Both the position numbers and the translations under genes were made by a program. A stretch of 64,000 bases of DNA, taken from the NCBI GenBank assembly GCA_024275115.1, contig JAJRZT010000082.1, positions 124,001 through 188,000 of the forward strand, written 5' to 3'. The DNA is from Gammaproteobacteria bacterium (GTDB taxonomy: Bacteria > Pseudomonadota > Gammaproteobacteria > UBA6429 > Thiohalophilaceae). The first letter of the stretch is position 1. Every line of letters begins with the position of its first letter. This document shows positions 50,807 through 60,360 of this stretch, piece by piece. Below the pieces are notes generated by a model. It had not been told where the DNA came from. It did not search any database and was given only the letters and a program-made list of their open reading frames with translations.

Positions 50807-52486
50807 ATGAGTTATCTGGCCTTAGCGCGTAAATGGCGCCCAAAAAAATTCAGTGAAATGGTCGGGCAGGAGCATGTTTTACGTGCCTTAATTAATGCAC
50901 TTGATGCCGACAGATTGCACCATGCTTTTTTATTTACCGGCACACGCGGTGTGGGTAAAACAACCATTGCGCGTATTTTAGCAAAGTCGATTAATTGTGA
51001 GCAGGGTATTAGTTCGACACCGTGTGGTGTATGTTCCACTTGTAAAGAAGTGGATGAAGGTCGTTTTGTTGATTTAATTGAAGTGGATGCGGCTTCGCGC
51101 ACAAAAGTGGAAGACACCCGTGATCTGCTCGACAACGTTCAGTATGCGCCTACCCGTGGCCGTTATAAAGTCTATTTAATTGACGAAGTGCATATGCTCT
51201 CTGCGAGTAGTTTTAATGCCTTGTTGAAAACACTAGAAGAACCCCCCCCTCACGTCAAATTTCTATTCGCAACAACCGATCCACAAAAATTACCGGTCAC
51301 CATTTTATCGCGTTGCCTGCAATTTAATTTACGCCGCCTTTCGGTTGAACGTATTTCTGATTATTTACACAGCCTGCTGGACAAAGAAAACATTCCGTAT
51401 GAAGACGGGGCATGTAAACAACTGGCTATTGCCGCTGATGGCAGTATGCGGGATGGCTTAAGCTTACTTGATCAGTCTATCGCTTACGGTGCGGGTACCA
51501 TTAAACTTGATGATGTGGCGGCCATGTTAGGCAGTTTTGATCGCCACCTTGTTATTAATCTGGTAGAAAAACTGCTTGCGCAGGATGCCCTCGCTGTAAT
51601 GACCTTACTGGCTAAAATAAATGAGCAAGTACCGGATTTAAACGGGGTGCTGGATGCGATTTTAAACTTATTACATGGTATTGCCCTGTACCAGCAAGTA
51701 CCGGATGCCTGTGATGCAATGTTAGATGAACAAGGCCTTGCTTTAGCAACCATCGAAGCCCTGGCAATAACAGCCAGTGCTGAAGAAATACAGCTTTTTT
51801 ATCAGATTGGTTTAACCGGTCAACGGGATTTAAAACTGGCACCGAGCATACGCAGTGGTCTGGAAATGGTGTTATTACGGATGTTGGCATTTAGACCCGC
51901 ATCGGCTTCTGATACAGGCATTTCGAAAACAATAAATCAGCCTATTGCACAGCAACAGCAAGTGACTGAAAATAAAACCAGAGAAGCGGTTACCGAGAAA
52001 AAAGAATCGCCTGTGACGGTAGAGCCGACTACTCTGGATACGGAAGCGATTAAAGAAGTTATAGCGCCACTATATAACAAAACTGCGCAACAGGGTTCCC
52101 TTAGTATGAACTCTCCCTGGCATGAAATTGTTGCAGCGATGAATATTGAGGGTATGGATAAGCAGGTTGCTGAGCAATGTGTAGTTATTCAGGTAAACAA
52201 CACAGCCATTGACCTGGCTTTAGCACCGGCAAACGCCCCATTTTTTAACAAAGATCGTGAACTGCGAATACAGCAGTCATTACAAAATTTATTAGGTGCC
52301 GATGTATCGCTAAGCATTAAGATGGAAGAAGCGGCAGGAGAATCACCTTCTGCAAGAGCGCAGCGTATAGAGAAGGAAAAAGTGGCCTCGGCTGAAGCGA
52401 TTATCGAAGAAGATGCCGATGTCAAATCACTGCTTGATGCCTTTGGTGGGCATCTTGAACCTGACTCAGTACAACCCCGTGAATAA
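50807..52486 (+). CDS. dnaX: DNA polymerase III subunits tau/gamma
   Basis: DnaX is the clamp-loader ATPase; its tau C-terminus ties together the polymerase cores and helicase. It has 559 residues. Walker A is GTRGVGKT (45-52), the zinc ligands are Cys64, Cys73, Cys76 and Cys79, the Walker B-like LIDEVHML follows, and the SRC motif occurs as LSRCLQFN. Domain III ends near 365 and a lower-similarity tau region follows. Codons 398-399 are AAA AAA after GAG, a run of six A at which slippage could produce a shorter gamma form. ybaB and recR follow. Confidence 0.97.
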   Translation: MSYLALARKWRPKKFSEMVGQEHVLRALINALDADRLHHAFLFTGTRGVGKTTIARILAKSINCEQGISSTPCGVCSTCKEVDEGRFVDLIEVDAASRTKVEDTRDLLDNVQYAPTRGRYKVYLIDEVHMLSASSFNALLKTLEEPPPHVKFLFATTDPQKLPVTILSRCLQFNLRRLSVERISDYLHSLLDKENIPYEDGACKQLAIAADGSMRDGLSLLDQSIAYGAGTIKLDDVAAMLGSFDRHLVINLVEKLLAQDALAVMTLLAKINEQVPDLNGVLDAILNLLHGIALYQQVPDACDAMLDEQGLALATIEALAITASAEEIQLFYQIGLTGQRDLKLAPSIRSGLEMVLLRMLAFRPASASDTGISKTINQPIAQQQQVTENKTREAVTEKKESPVTVEPTTLDTEAIKEVIAPLYNKTAQQGSLSMNSPWHEIVAAMNIEGMDKQVAEQCVVIQVNNTAIDLALAPANAPFFNKDRELRIQQSLQNLLGADVSLSIKMEEAAGESPSARAQRIEKEKVASAEAIIEEDADVKSLLDAFGGHLEPDSVQPRE

Positions 52487-52516
52487 ATACCCTATTAAAA
52501 AATGAGGAATGAATAA

Positions 52517-52840
52517 ATGAAAGGCGGAATTGGAAATTTAATGAAGCAAGCGCAAAAAATGCAGGAAGATATGCAAAAAGCGCAGGAAGAAATGGGCAAT
52601 ATCGAAGTCACTGGCCAATCCGGTGGCGGGCTGGTTAAAGTAACAATGACGTGTAAACATGATGTTAAACGTATTGAAATTGATGACAGCCTGGTCGGTG
52701 ACGATAAAGATATGCTCGAAGATTTAGTTGCAGCGGCCATGAACGATGCGGTGCGTAATGTTGAAAAAACAACGCAGGATAAATTCTCCGGCTTAACCGC
52801 CGGGATGAACTTACCTGCAGGTTTTAAAATGCCATTTTAA
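52517..52840 (+). CDS. ybaB: Nucleoid-associated protein YbaB/EbfC
   Basis: YbaB is a small dimeric DNA-binding protein that influences nucleoid structure and gene expression. It has 107 residues starting with [21 protein letters not shown], followed by [15 protein letters not shown] and the [14 protein letters not shown] helix, all typical. It lies 30 bases after dnaX and 19 bases before recR, the classic dnaX-ybaB-recR operon. Confidence 0.96.
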   Translation: MKGGIGNLMKQAQKMQEDMQKAQEEMGNIEVTGQSGGGLVKVTMTCKHDVKRIEIDDSLVGDDKDMLEDLVAAAMNDAVRNVEKTTQDKFSGLTAGMNLPAGFKMPF

Positions 52841-52859
52841 AAAATGGTATTTTAGATCT

Positions 52860-53465
52860 ATGTCGTACAGCCCACTTATTGGCCAGCTTATTAGTGCGTT
52901 AAAACGCTTGCCGGGTGTCGGCCAGAAATCTGCCCAGCGTATGGCGTTTTATTTATTACAACATGACAAGCAAGGCGCAATGCAGATTTCACAATCGTTA
53001 GCCTCGGCCATTGAGTTAGTGGGTGAATGCTCTCAATGCCGGGTGTTATCCGAGTCTGAGTTGTGTGAAGTTTGCAATAATCCCAAACGCAGCCAACAGC
53101 AGGTTTGTGTTGTTGAATCACCTTCTGATGTGCAGGCATTTGAACAGTCGACACATTATGCTGGCCGTTATTTTGTTTTAATGGGGCATTTATCTCCCCT
53201 CGATGGTGTCGGCCCCCATGAAATTGGCCTGGATATTTTCGCTAAACAATTAGACGATGGTGAAATTACTGAAGTGATTCTGGCAACTAACCCCACGGTC
53301 GAAGGTGAAGCAACCGCCCATTATATTTCTGAAATGACAAACAAACGAAATATAAAAACAACACGTATTGCACACGGTGTGCCTATCGGCGGTGAGTTGG
53401 AATATGTTAATGGTTCAACTTTGTCGCATGCGCTGGATGGGCGCAGTGTTGTTTCGGTTGATTAA
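52860..53465 (+). CDS. recR: Recombination protein RecR
   Basis: RecR works with RecO and RecF to load RecA at gaps. It has 201 residues. The helix-hairpin-helix near the start is [20 protein letters not shown], the zinc finger ligands are in [16 protein letters not shown], and the Toprim domain contains [12 protein letters not shown]. The protein ends with the conserved HALDGRSVV region. It converges with the HDOD gene 10 bases away. Confidence 0.96.
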   Translation: MSYSPLIGQLISALKRLPGVGQKSAQRMAFYLLQHDKQGAMQISQSLASAIELVGECSQCRVLSESELCEVCNNPKRSQQQVCVVESPSDVQAFEQSTHYAGRYFVLMGHLSPLDGVGPHEIGLDIFAKQLDDGEITEVILATNPTVEGEATAHYISEMTNKRNIKTTRIAHGVPIGGELEYVNGSTLSHALDGRSVVSVD

Positions 53466-53475
53466 CCCCGAAATA

Positions 53476-54942
53476 CTATTCCCGAAGATGTAATGAGTCA
53501 AGTTGCTCCATTGCTGCAATGGCACTGGTACAAAGCGATTTAAATAAACGATAACTGATATCGTCTACCTGGCAATCAACCGTGTGCCGGTCGGCATAAA
53601 AAAGTCCAATTTCTTCACCCTTTACAAAAATTGACATAGCAAGAAATGAGTTGGTCACGACGAGTTGTTTAAAGTCTTTGGGTATTAATTCCCAGAAGGT
53701 GCTGCGTGTTTTATTATTGATAACAATGGCCTGTGTTTTTTGCATGAGACGACCAAATAAATTTTCTTTACGCAGCTTTATAGTAAATCGATTAAACACC
53801 GGATCGTTGTCAGCTCCCTTAATAGAGTAAGGGATCATCGTTTGTTTTTCGGTATTTCTTGTTGCAAAAACAACCCGGTTTAACCCAATGCCATCGTGCA
53901 TGCCTTGTAGAGTAAGATGAATAAGTTCTTTTAGTGTGCGTTTAGTTTCTGAGTTTTCTATATTAGCTATTATATTTGTAAGGACATCTCTTTGTGGTAT
54001 AAGGCAAATATCGGCATGTTCGTTCGGGTTTTTTGCCTGAATGGTTTCTTCTTCCAGTGGATCATCTAACATAGGCAACAAGGCGGCGGCAGATAATACG
54101 CCGTAAAAATTTGTCTGGCGGGCTACGTCAACGGCAAGTTTGTGGTTTGCAGTGGCTATTTCTGCAATGGGAATATCTAAAAAATCAGCAATTTGGTTTT
54201 GAATGACCTGCGTTTTGCCACCATGCCAGTCAACGGCAGCACTGCGTGCAAGCTGAACGGCCAGCATCACGCTGTAAGCACGCGGGTATTTCGCATTTTC
54301 GGGCTTGAGTGCTTCCAGTGCCAGACTGGGCAATTCCCATTTTCTTGCGAGCTCATAGCTAAGTTGGTTAATGGCAAAGCCAAGTACAAGGTACTGGGCT
54401 TCTTCACTCGCAATTTGTCGTCGCCTTCTTAAGCGGTCAATTTCTGCAAGTTTATCCGGGTAAATCATTGCCAGCGCCATTTCACCAATAAAGTGTATTT
54501 GCGTCGCCACAAATATTTCATCCGTGTTCATATCACGGCGATAGCGCGCCCATTCTGTGGCCTGCTCGGCAGCATGATAGGCGCGGCTAAAGGTTGTGAG
54601 TAAACGGTGTTTGGCGGGATCTTTTAATGTTTTATCTAAATTGGGTAATTTAGCCGGGAGCAGGCTCACCTGCTCGATACCAAGCATCATTAAAGCCTGA
54701 GAAGTAGAGGTAATTTCACTTCGTAAACTGCTATTCGATTTGGTATTGCAAACGCGTAATAAATAGAGGGTCAGGCCTGGGTCACGATTTACGATATGTG
54801 TTATTTCTTCTGTTTTTGTATCATCTTTCGTGCAAGCTCTTTTTAAGGCAATAATCGTCCTTTCCATGACCGGGAAATGGTGGTTTCCAATCTTTGCCAG
54901 AATATCCTGCAAAACATCGGCTGTACGGGTTTGTTGTAACAT
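53476..54942 (-). CDS. HDOD domain signalling protein with a C-terminal GAF-like region
   Basis: The 488-residue protein has an HDOD domain at about 15-215 (IVNRDPGLTLYLLRVCNT, TSTSQALMMLGIEQVSLL, FVATQIHFIGEMALAMIYP). It is a non-catalytic relative of HD-GYP, since the HD metal pairs are not seen. The C-terminal part (about 315-480) looks like a GAF-type sensor, with RVVFATRNTEK and IGLFYADRH. No membrane span is present, so it is cytosolic. HDOD proteins usually act in regulation of motility, c-di-GMP or stress responses; next to motAB a motility role is possible but inferred. It is a single-gene unit. Confidence 0.87.
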   Translation of the reverse strand: MLQQTRTADVLQDILAKIGNHHFPVMERTIIALKRACTKDDTKTEEITHIVNRDPGLTLYLLRVCNTKSNSSLRSEITSTSQALMMLGIEQVSLLPAKLPNLDKTLKDPAKHRLLTTFSRAYHAAEQATEWARYRRDMNTDEIFVATQIHFIGEMALAMIYPDKLAEIDRLRRRRQIASEEAQYLVLGFAINQLSYELARKWELPSLALEALKPENAKYPRAYSVMLAVQLARSAAVDWHGGKTQVIQNQIADFLDIPIAEIATANHKLAVDVARQTNFYGVLSAAALLPMLDDPLEEETIQAKNPNEHADICLIPQRDVLTNIIANIENSETKRTLKELIHLTLQGMHDGIGLNRVVFATRNTEKQTMIPYSIKGADNDPVFNRFTIKLRKENLFGRLMQKTQAIVINNKTRSTFWELIPKDFKQLVVTNSFLAMSIFVKGEEIGLFYADRHTVDCQVDDISYRLFKSLCTSAIAAMEQLDSLHLRE

Positions 54943-55041
54943 TTGTTATTTCTAAAAATAATGAATCACCTATTATATATCGGACAGATACCTGAATTAC
55001 TTTAGTTTAAAACCGGGATATCGAAAAATTGCTATTAGTTA

Positions 55042-55070
55042 TAAATATTTCCTCAAGTTTTAGCGGATAA
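55042..55070 (+). promoter_or_regulatory. Possible sigma-28 type promoter upstream of motA
   Basis: TAAATATT at 55042-55049 and GCGGATAA at 55063-55070 resemble the flagellar TAAAGTTT/GCCGATAA elements, though the spacer is 13 rather than 11 bases and the -35 is weak. The position, about 54 bases before the motA ATG, is suitable. Confidence 0.35.
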
Positions 55071-55123
55071 GGTCGATATTTAAGGGAGAAATATCTGGAA
55101 AGAAGAATCGAAGGATAAAATAA

Positions 55124-55975
55124 ATGAAGTTTTTATTTGGCTTGGTCATGGTGTCTGCTTGTGTGCTTGGGGGTTATCTGGCAGCGGGTGGTGCTTTGTT
55201 AGCCTTGTGGCAGCCTTTTGAATTAGTCATTATTCTAGGCGGCTCTATCGGTGCCTTTATTATTGCAAATACACCCAAGGTGATTAAAGAATCTGTTGCG
55301 GGTGTTCTGGGGTTATTTAAAGGTGCAAAATATAAAAAGCAAATGTATGTGGATTTGCTGGGTTTAATGTATGCCTTGTTTTCCAAATCACGCAAGGAAG
55401 GTTTAATGGCTCTGGAAAATGATATTGAAGAGCCAGATCAAAGCGAAATTTTTAAAACCTATCCCAAGTTAGCGGCCAACCATCATTTAATTGATTTTAT
55501 TTGTGACTATTTACGCCTGATGGTGGGTGGCAATATGAATGCTTTCGAATTAGAAAATTTGATGGATATTGAATTAGACACACACCATGCCGAAAGTCAT
55601 AAGTCGTGTGCAGCGATTATAGGCATGGGTGATGGTCTGCCCGCCTTTGGTATTGTTGCTGCGGTAATGGGGGTGGTTATTACCATGGGGTATATTAATG
55701 AGCCACCCGATGTACTTGGGCACCATGTGGGTGCCGCATTGGTGGGAACTTTCCTGGGTATTTTGATGGCTTATGGCTTTGTAAGCCCAATGGGCACGGC
55801 CATGGAATCACGAGCGGAAGAAGATACTAAATTATTTGAAGTGGCAAAAGTATGTATCATGGCAACATTAAATGGTTATACGCCACAAATTGCGGTCGAG
55901 TTTGGTCGTAAAGCTTTGTATAGCGATATGCGTCCGGGTTTTGTTGAATTAGAAGAATTTGTTAAAGGTAGCTAA
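55124..55975 (+). CDS. motA: Flagellar motor stator protein MotA
   Basis: MotA forms the proton-conducting stator with MotB. It has 283 residues with four membrane spans (about 1-22, 32-50, 168-190 and 200-222). The cytoplasmic loop carries the torque-generating charged residues, and the start KFLFGLVMVSACVLGGYLAAGG and the length near E. coli MotA (295) indicate the proton type rather than the shorter sodium-type PomA. AAGGATAAAATAA precedes the ATG. motB follows after 15 bases. Confidence 0.95.
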   Translation: MKFLFGLVMVSACVLGGYLAAGGALLALWQPFELVIILGGSIGAFIIANTPKVIKESVAGVLGLFKGAKYKKQMYVDLLGLMYALFSKSRKEGLMALENDIEEPDQSEIFKTYPKLAANHHLIDFICDYLRLMVGGNMNAFELENLMDIELDTHHAESHKSCAAIIGMGDGLPAFGIVAAVMGVVITMGYINEPPDVLGHHVGAALVGTFLGILMAYGFVSPMGTAMESRAEEDTKLFEVAKVCIMATLNGYTPQIAVEFGRKALYSDMRPGFVELEEFVKGS

Positions 55976-55990
55976 GTTAAGGAATAACAC

Positions 55991-56965
55991 GTGGCAGGGG
56001 ATGATAAAAAACAACCGATAGTCATTAAGAAGATTGTCGCAGGTGGTCATGGCCATCATGGTGGTGCATGGAAAGTGGCCTATGCTGATTTTGTAACAGC
56101 GATGATGGCGTTTTTTTTATTGCTCTGGTTGTTAGGCATTACTGATGATGCTAAACGTGATGGAATTTCTGATTATTTCAAAAATCCGGCGGGAATAAAG
56201 GGTATTGGTGGTGCCAGCACCAGCATGATTAAACTCGGTGGTGCAAAAGAAATGCCCCGTGGAGACAGAACAAGAACCCAGGATGTAAGTCAGACAACCG
56301 AGCAACCTGAGCGCAAAAAAGGTGAAGCCGATTTACAGGTGGACGGCAATAGAGCAAGCGAATCAGCCGAAGAACAGGCAAAACGCAAAGCAGACAAAAA
56401 GACTTTAGATAATTTACTGCAAGTATTAAAGAAAGCCATCGAACAAAGCGCATCGTTAAGAAAATTCAAAGAGCAGCTTTATCTGGATATTACCCCTGAT
56501 GGATTACGTATTCAGATTTTTGACAAAAAGAACCGGCCGATGTTTGACTTAGGCAGTGCTAAATTAAAACCGTACACAAAGAAAATATTATATGAAATAG
56601 CAAAAATAATTCGTACTGTTCCAAACCGAATTAGTATTAGTGGGCATACCGATGCAACTCGTTTTCACAAAGGTTACGTCATCTATGAAAACGATTATGG
56701 TGAAGAGATTAAGTTACCTTATACTAACTGGGAGTTATCTGCAGACAGAGCCAATGCTGCGCGTCGAACCCTGTTGAAAGGGGGCGTTAAAGTAAAACAA
56801 ATTGGCCGGGTTGTCGGGTTTTCATCGTCTGTTTTATATAACAAAAAGAATAAAACCGACCCAAGTAACCGGCGTATTACTATTATTGTTATGAACAGGG
56901 AGTCCGAGTTTGATATGAAGTTAACCGAAGGTGCGGATACGGTTAAACAGGAACTGACTCACTAA
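55991..56965 (+). CDS. motB: Flagellar motor stator protein MotB
   Basis: MotB anchors the stator to peptidoglycan and holds the proton-binding aspartate. It has 324 residues from a GTG at 55991 after AAGGA. The single membrane span contains the essential Asp33 (VAYADFVTAMMAFFLLLW). A charged linker of about 100 residues precedes the OmpA-like domain with ISGHTDATRF near residue 217 and SNRRITIIVM near the end. It converges with rsgA 8 bases away. Confidence 0.95.
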   Translation: MAGDDKKQPIVIKKIVAGGHGHHGGAWKVAYADFVTAMMAFFLLLWLLGITDDAKRDGISDYFKNPAGIKGIGGASTSMIKLGGAKEMPRGDRTRTQDVSQTTEQPERKKGEADLQVDGNRASESAEEQAKRKADKKTLDNLLQVLKKAIEQSASLRKFKEQLYLDITPDGLRIQIFDKKNRPMFDLGSAKLKPYTKKILYEIAKIIRTVPNRISISGHTDATRFHKGYVIYENDYGEEIKLPYTNWELSADRANAARRTLLKGGVKVKQIGRVVGFSSSVLYNKKNKTDPSNRRITIIVMNRESEFDMKLTEGADTVKQELTH

Positions 56966-56973
56966 GCAGTTGT

Positions 56974-57882
56974 TCAGTTTTCATCAATAGATTCAAATAT
57001 CGACAAATAACTTTCATAACGCTGTTTGCTAATCGCCCCTTTGTTAACAGCAGCAACAACCGCACAACCTGGTTCGGCATGGTGCAGGCAGTTTCTGAAT
57101 TTACATTGTTCACCGTGTTGTTGTATTTCTCTAAAGCCACGTGCAAGTTCGTTTTTTTCTATATTCCATAACCCAAATTCACGTATGCCGGGTGAGTCGA
57201 TCAGTTTCCCATTGTTAGGAATAGTATATAGGTAGGCGGTGGTGGTTGTGTGTTTGCCTTTATTGGTGCTATCTGATATTTCTTTTGTTCGTGCCGGTTG
57301 TTCAGGCAGGATGGCATTAACGATAGACGATTTACCCACGCCAGACTGGCCAACAACAATATTTGTTTTGTTTGCCATTGTATTGAGCAAAGCATCAATT
57401 CCTTCGTTACTTTTAGCACTAATATAAAAAAGAGGGATGTTTATATCTGAATAGTTTTGCAGGTTACTTTTAAGCTGTTCGCCGTTATCTTTGCCAAGCA
57501 AATCGACTTTATTTAAAACAATAACGGGAGTAAAGTTAGAGAACGTTGCCGCAATCAGGTAACGGTCAATCAGGCCATATTTAATGGCATCATTCAGACT
57601 GATAACAATGACCATTTGATCAATATTAGTCGCAATTTGTTTGGGCTTGGGGTTTAAGTTATTGCGTCGAGACAGAACACTACGGCGTGGTAAAATTTCT
57701 GTAATAACTATTTCATTGTTTTGTTCGATTTTATATTTTATTTTATCGCCACATAAGGGTTTACCGACACTCTTTAATGATTTTGCAGTGAGTAGCTTCT
57801 GGTCGGTTGTTTCTATTTTGCATTGGTTACCATAACTGGCGATAACGGTTGCCTGCTGTGTATTTTTATTATCTTTTGACAT
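56974..57882 (-). CDS. rsgA: Ribosome small subunit-dependent GTPase RsgA
   Basis: RsgA checks late 30S subunit maturation. It has 302 residues: an OB fold (about 10-70) with ILPRRSVLSRR, then a circularly permuted GTPase where the G4 NKVD precedes the P-loop GQSGVGKSSIVNAI and the DSPGIREFG G3 motif. A zinc-binding C-terminus follows with CKFRNCLHHAEPGCAV. The permuted order is diagnostic. It is the last gene of a minus-strand unit with a cytochrome and an M48 protease; the motAB-rsgA-orn neighbourhood is common in gammaproteobacteria. Confidence 0.96.
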   Translation of the reverse strand: MSKDNKNTQQATVIASYGNQCKIETTDQKLLTAKSLKSVGKPLCGDKIKYKIEQNNEIVITEILPRRSVLSRRNNLNPKPKQIATNIDQMVIVISLNDAIKYGLIDRYLIAATFSNFTPVIVLNKVDLLGKDNGEQLKSNLQNYSDINIPLFYISAKSNEGIDALLNTMANKTNIVVGQSGVGKSSIVNAILPEQPARTKEISDSTNKGKHTTTTAYLYTIPNNGKLIDSPGIREFGLWNIEKNELARGFREIQQHGEQCKFRNCLHHAEPGCAVVAAVNKGAISKQRYESYLSIFESIDEN

Positions 57883-57901
57883 GGCGTGTTATAGGCAATC
57901 T

Positions 57902-58204
57902 TTATTCTTTAAAATGATAAAAAGTGGAATTTAAGTAGTGTTGTAGATCCAGTATTTGATCTTCAGGCCAGTTTGTTCCCAGGCTGTTTTTACAACGCTT
58001 TAGTTGGGCGTCCAGTTCACTTAATGAGTTTATCTTGCGATTTTCTCGAGTATATATTTCATTCCCTTTGTCACTATAGATGGCTGCATGACAACTGGTG
58101 CAGTTACTGTCATGCAATTCCTGACCGCGCTCAATATCAAGTGCAAAGCCACTGGCTGGCCATGTAAACAAGGAGATAATGAATGGAGTCAATAAACTTT
58201 TCAT
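57902..58204 (-). CDS. Small periplasmic c-type cytochrome
   Basis: The 100-residue precursor has a signal peptide (about 1-22, WPASGFALD) and a single heme motif CTSCH (Cys35, Cys38, His39). The helical C-terminal part (DQILDLQHYLNSTFYHFKE) is typical of short class I cytochromes. The axial methionine is not obvious; no Met appears in the mature region. The stop is 19 bases before the rsgA start, and its ATG lies one base after the M48 protease stop codon. An electron-transfer role is inferred; its partner is unknown. Confidence 0.88.
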   Translation of the reverse strand: MKSLLTPFIISLFTWPASGFALDIERGQELHDSNCTSCHAAIYSDKGNEIYTRENRKINSLSELDAQLKRCKNSLGTNWPEDQILDLQHYLNSTFYHFKE

Positions 58205-58205
58205 T

Positions 58206-59456
58206 TTATAATCTAGCTAAATGGGCAACTCTGACCGGTGCGGGTGGATGGGAATCATAAAAAGCTGAATACAGCGGGTCGGGTGTGAGCGTATTGGAGT
58301 TTTCTTCATAGAGTTTAACCAGCGCAGTAATCAGATTATTGGCATCGGTATTTTCTGCAGCAAACTCATCGGCCTCGAATTCATGTTTACGACTCATGAG
58401 TGAAAAAATCGGGGTGAGAAAAATACTGATTAAAGGTGTTACCAGCATAAACAGAATTAAGGCCATATGTGAAGAAACCTGACTTACACCTAAGCCCTCA
58501 TAGATAAAAGTTTGATCAATTAGCCAGGCTAATAAGGCTAAACCGCCCAGGCTCATCAACGCCATTGTGAAAATACGTTTTTTAATATGGTTACGTTTAA
58601 AATGCCCCAGCTCATGTGCAAGCACAGCTTCAATTTCATTATGTTGCAAAGAATTGAGCAAGGTGTCAAAAAAGACGATGCGTTTGTTGCTACCAAAACC
58701 GGTAAAATAGGCATTACCGTGGCTTGAACGTTTGGAACCATCCATAATAAATACGCCGTTACTGGTAAAACCACAACGCTCGAGTAGTTGAGTAATTTTA
58801 GATTTAAGTTCCGGCTCGTCCAGTGGCGTAAATTTGTTAAAGATGGGCGCAATAAATGCAGGGTAGAGCCACATCATTAGCATACTAAAACCAAACCAGC
58901 TTCCCCATACATAGAGCCACCAGTAAGGGCTGACATCACGTAAGTCCATTAACCAAAGCACAAAGTATAAAAACGGCAGGCCAATAACGAGCATGATGGC
59001 TGTTGATTTTAGTGTATCGGTGATAAACATTTTAAGTGTCAGGCGGTTAAAGCCAAATTTTTCTTCAATAACAAATGTTTTGTATAAGGTGAAGGGAAGA
59101 TCCAGAAAGCCGGAGATTAAGCCTAAACCAAAAATGACGGCGATACCGGTGAGAATTGGGCTAAACTCAAATGAGCGCATAAAGTCATCCAGTAATTGCA
59201 AACCGCCCCCGAGAGTCCAGATTACAAGTAAAATGCTAGCAAAGCTGAGTTCGAGCATACCAAATTTGCTTCGTGTCATTGTGTAATCGGCTGCTTTTTG
59301 GTGAGCTTCAAGTGATATTTTATTTGCAAAAGCAGCGGGTACCGCGGCACGATGATCCTGAATATGCTTAATATGGCGGCGTGATAACCACAGTTGTAAG
59401 GTGTAAGAGGCAATAAGTAAAAAGATAAAACTGGTCTGGATATCGCTGGCTGTCAT
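58206..59456 (-). CDS. M48 family metalloprotease (Ste24/CAAX prenyl protease type)
   Basis: The 416-residue inner-membrane protease has several spans (about 5-23, 68-86, 103-125, 150-170, 180-200, 295-315 and 325-350). Zinc motif HELGH is at 281-285 and the third ligand is in KHEFEADEFAAE further on. It resembles Ste24-like proteins rather than the shorter HtpX. The bacterial substrate is unknown; envelope protein quality control is likely. It heads the minus-strand unit with cytochrome and rsgA and is divergent from orn. Confidence 0.92.
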   Translation of the reverse strand: MTASDIQTSFIFLLIASYTLQLWLSRRHIKHIQDHRAAVPAAFANKISLEAHQKAADYTMTRSKFGMLELSFASILLVIWTLGGGLQLLDDFMRSFEFSPILTGIAVIFGLGLISGFLDLPFTLYKTFVIEEKFGFNRLTLKMFITDTLKSTAIMLVIGLPFLYFVLWLMDLRDVSPYWWLYVWGSWFGFSMLMMWLYPAFIAPIFNKFTPLDEPELKSKITQLLERCGFTSNGVFIMDGSKRSSHGNAYFTGFGSNKRIVFFDTLLNSLQHNEIEAVLAHELGHFKRNHIKKRIFTMALMSLGGLALLAWLIDQTFIYEGLGVSQVSSHMALILFMLVTPLISIFLTPIFSLMSRKHEFEADEFAAENTDANNLITALVKLYEENSNTLTPDPLYSAFYDSHPPAPVRVAHLARL

Positions 59457-59578
59457 AGGAATACAATCACTTTGAATATTTATTTTATAAATACGGGCAC
59501 TTATGCTAGCGCAAAAATGCTAAACTTTATTAATTATATCGAGTTCGCTCATTGATAGCTATTATATAAGGAATAACC

Positions 59579-60130
59579 ATGGGACAAAATGCAAATAATC
59601 TAATCTGGATTGATTTGGAAATGACCGGTTTAGACACCCAGAATGATGTCATTATTGAAATTGCTACCATTGTGACCGATGCAGAATTAAATATTCTTGC
59701 AGAAGGCCCGATGATTGCGATACACCAGCCTGATTCAGTGATGGCGGGTATGGATGACTGGAATACCAAACAGCATGGTGGCTCAGGCCTGACCGAAAGG
59801 GTGAAGCAAAGCCAGCATAACGAAAAACAGGCCGAGCAAGAGACCATTGATTTTCTACGACAGTATGTGCCAGCAAAAATGTCGCCTATGTGTGGTAATA
59901 GTATTTGCCAGGATAGACGTTTTTTAGCACGCTGTATGCCTGAACTAGAAGTGTTTTTTCATTATCGTAATCTTGATGTTAGCAGCATTAAAGAACTGGT
60001 TAAACGCTGGAAACCTGAAATTGCCAGTGGTTTAACGAAACAGTCATCACACCTTGCTATGGACGATGTAAAGGATTCTATTAATGAATTAATTTATTAT
60101 CGTAGCCACTTTTTTAATCTGAACAAATAA
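59579..60130 (+). CDS. orn: Oligoribonuclease
   Basis: Orn degrades short RNAs and pGpG, the product of EAL phosphodiesterases, so it finishes c-di-GMP breakdown begun by the EAL proteins in this window. It has 183 residues. The DEDDh exonuclease residues are in [12 protein letters not shown] (near 10-21), [11 protein letters not shown] and [13 protein letters not shown] (catalytic His and Asp). The ATG follows TAAGGAA. Confidence 0.97.
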   Translation: MGQNANNLIWIDLEMTGLDTQNDVIIEIATIVTDAELNILAEGPMIAIHQPDSVMAGMDDWNTKQHGGSGLTERVKQSQHNEKQAEQETIDFLRQYVPAKMSPMCGNSICQDRRFLARCMPELEVFFHYRNLDVSSIKELVKRWKPEIASGLTKQSSHLAMDDVKDSINELIYYRSHFFNLNK

Positions 60131-60273
60131 CTAAAATTAGTCCTGCCCTAAAATGATTTACTCGAGTCAGTAACTCGACAAGCCTTCCTTAATCTCGCGC
60201 CAATGGATTGACGTGTAGACTTTCTTATTTCCTAATCTATTGATTTAATTCTAAATTAAAAATTAATCCAGCG

Positions 60274-60289
60274 TGGCATGTGTTTTGCA
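60274..60289 (+). promoter_or_regulatory. Sigma-54 promoter of the fliL operon
   Basis: TGGCATG at 60274-60280, four bases, then TTGCA at 60285-60289 matches the -24/-12 consensus at all but one position. The GG and GC are correctly 12 bases apart. It lies about 72 bases before the fliL ATG. In polar-flagellated gammaproteobacteria such class II/III operons depend on RpoN with FleQ/FlrA or FleR/FlrC activators. Confidence 0.9.
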
Positions 60290-60360
60290 CTTTAGCTAAT
60301 ACAAGCACAGGTGCTTACTATTTATAATTTTAATAAGGGTTACTTTCTTAAGGAAAAGTC

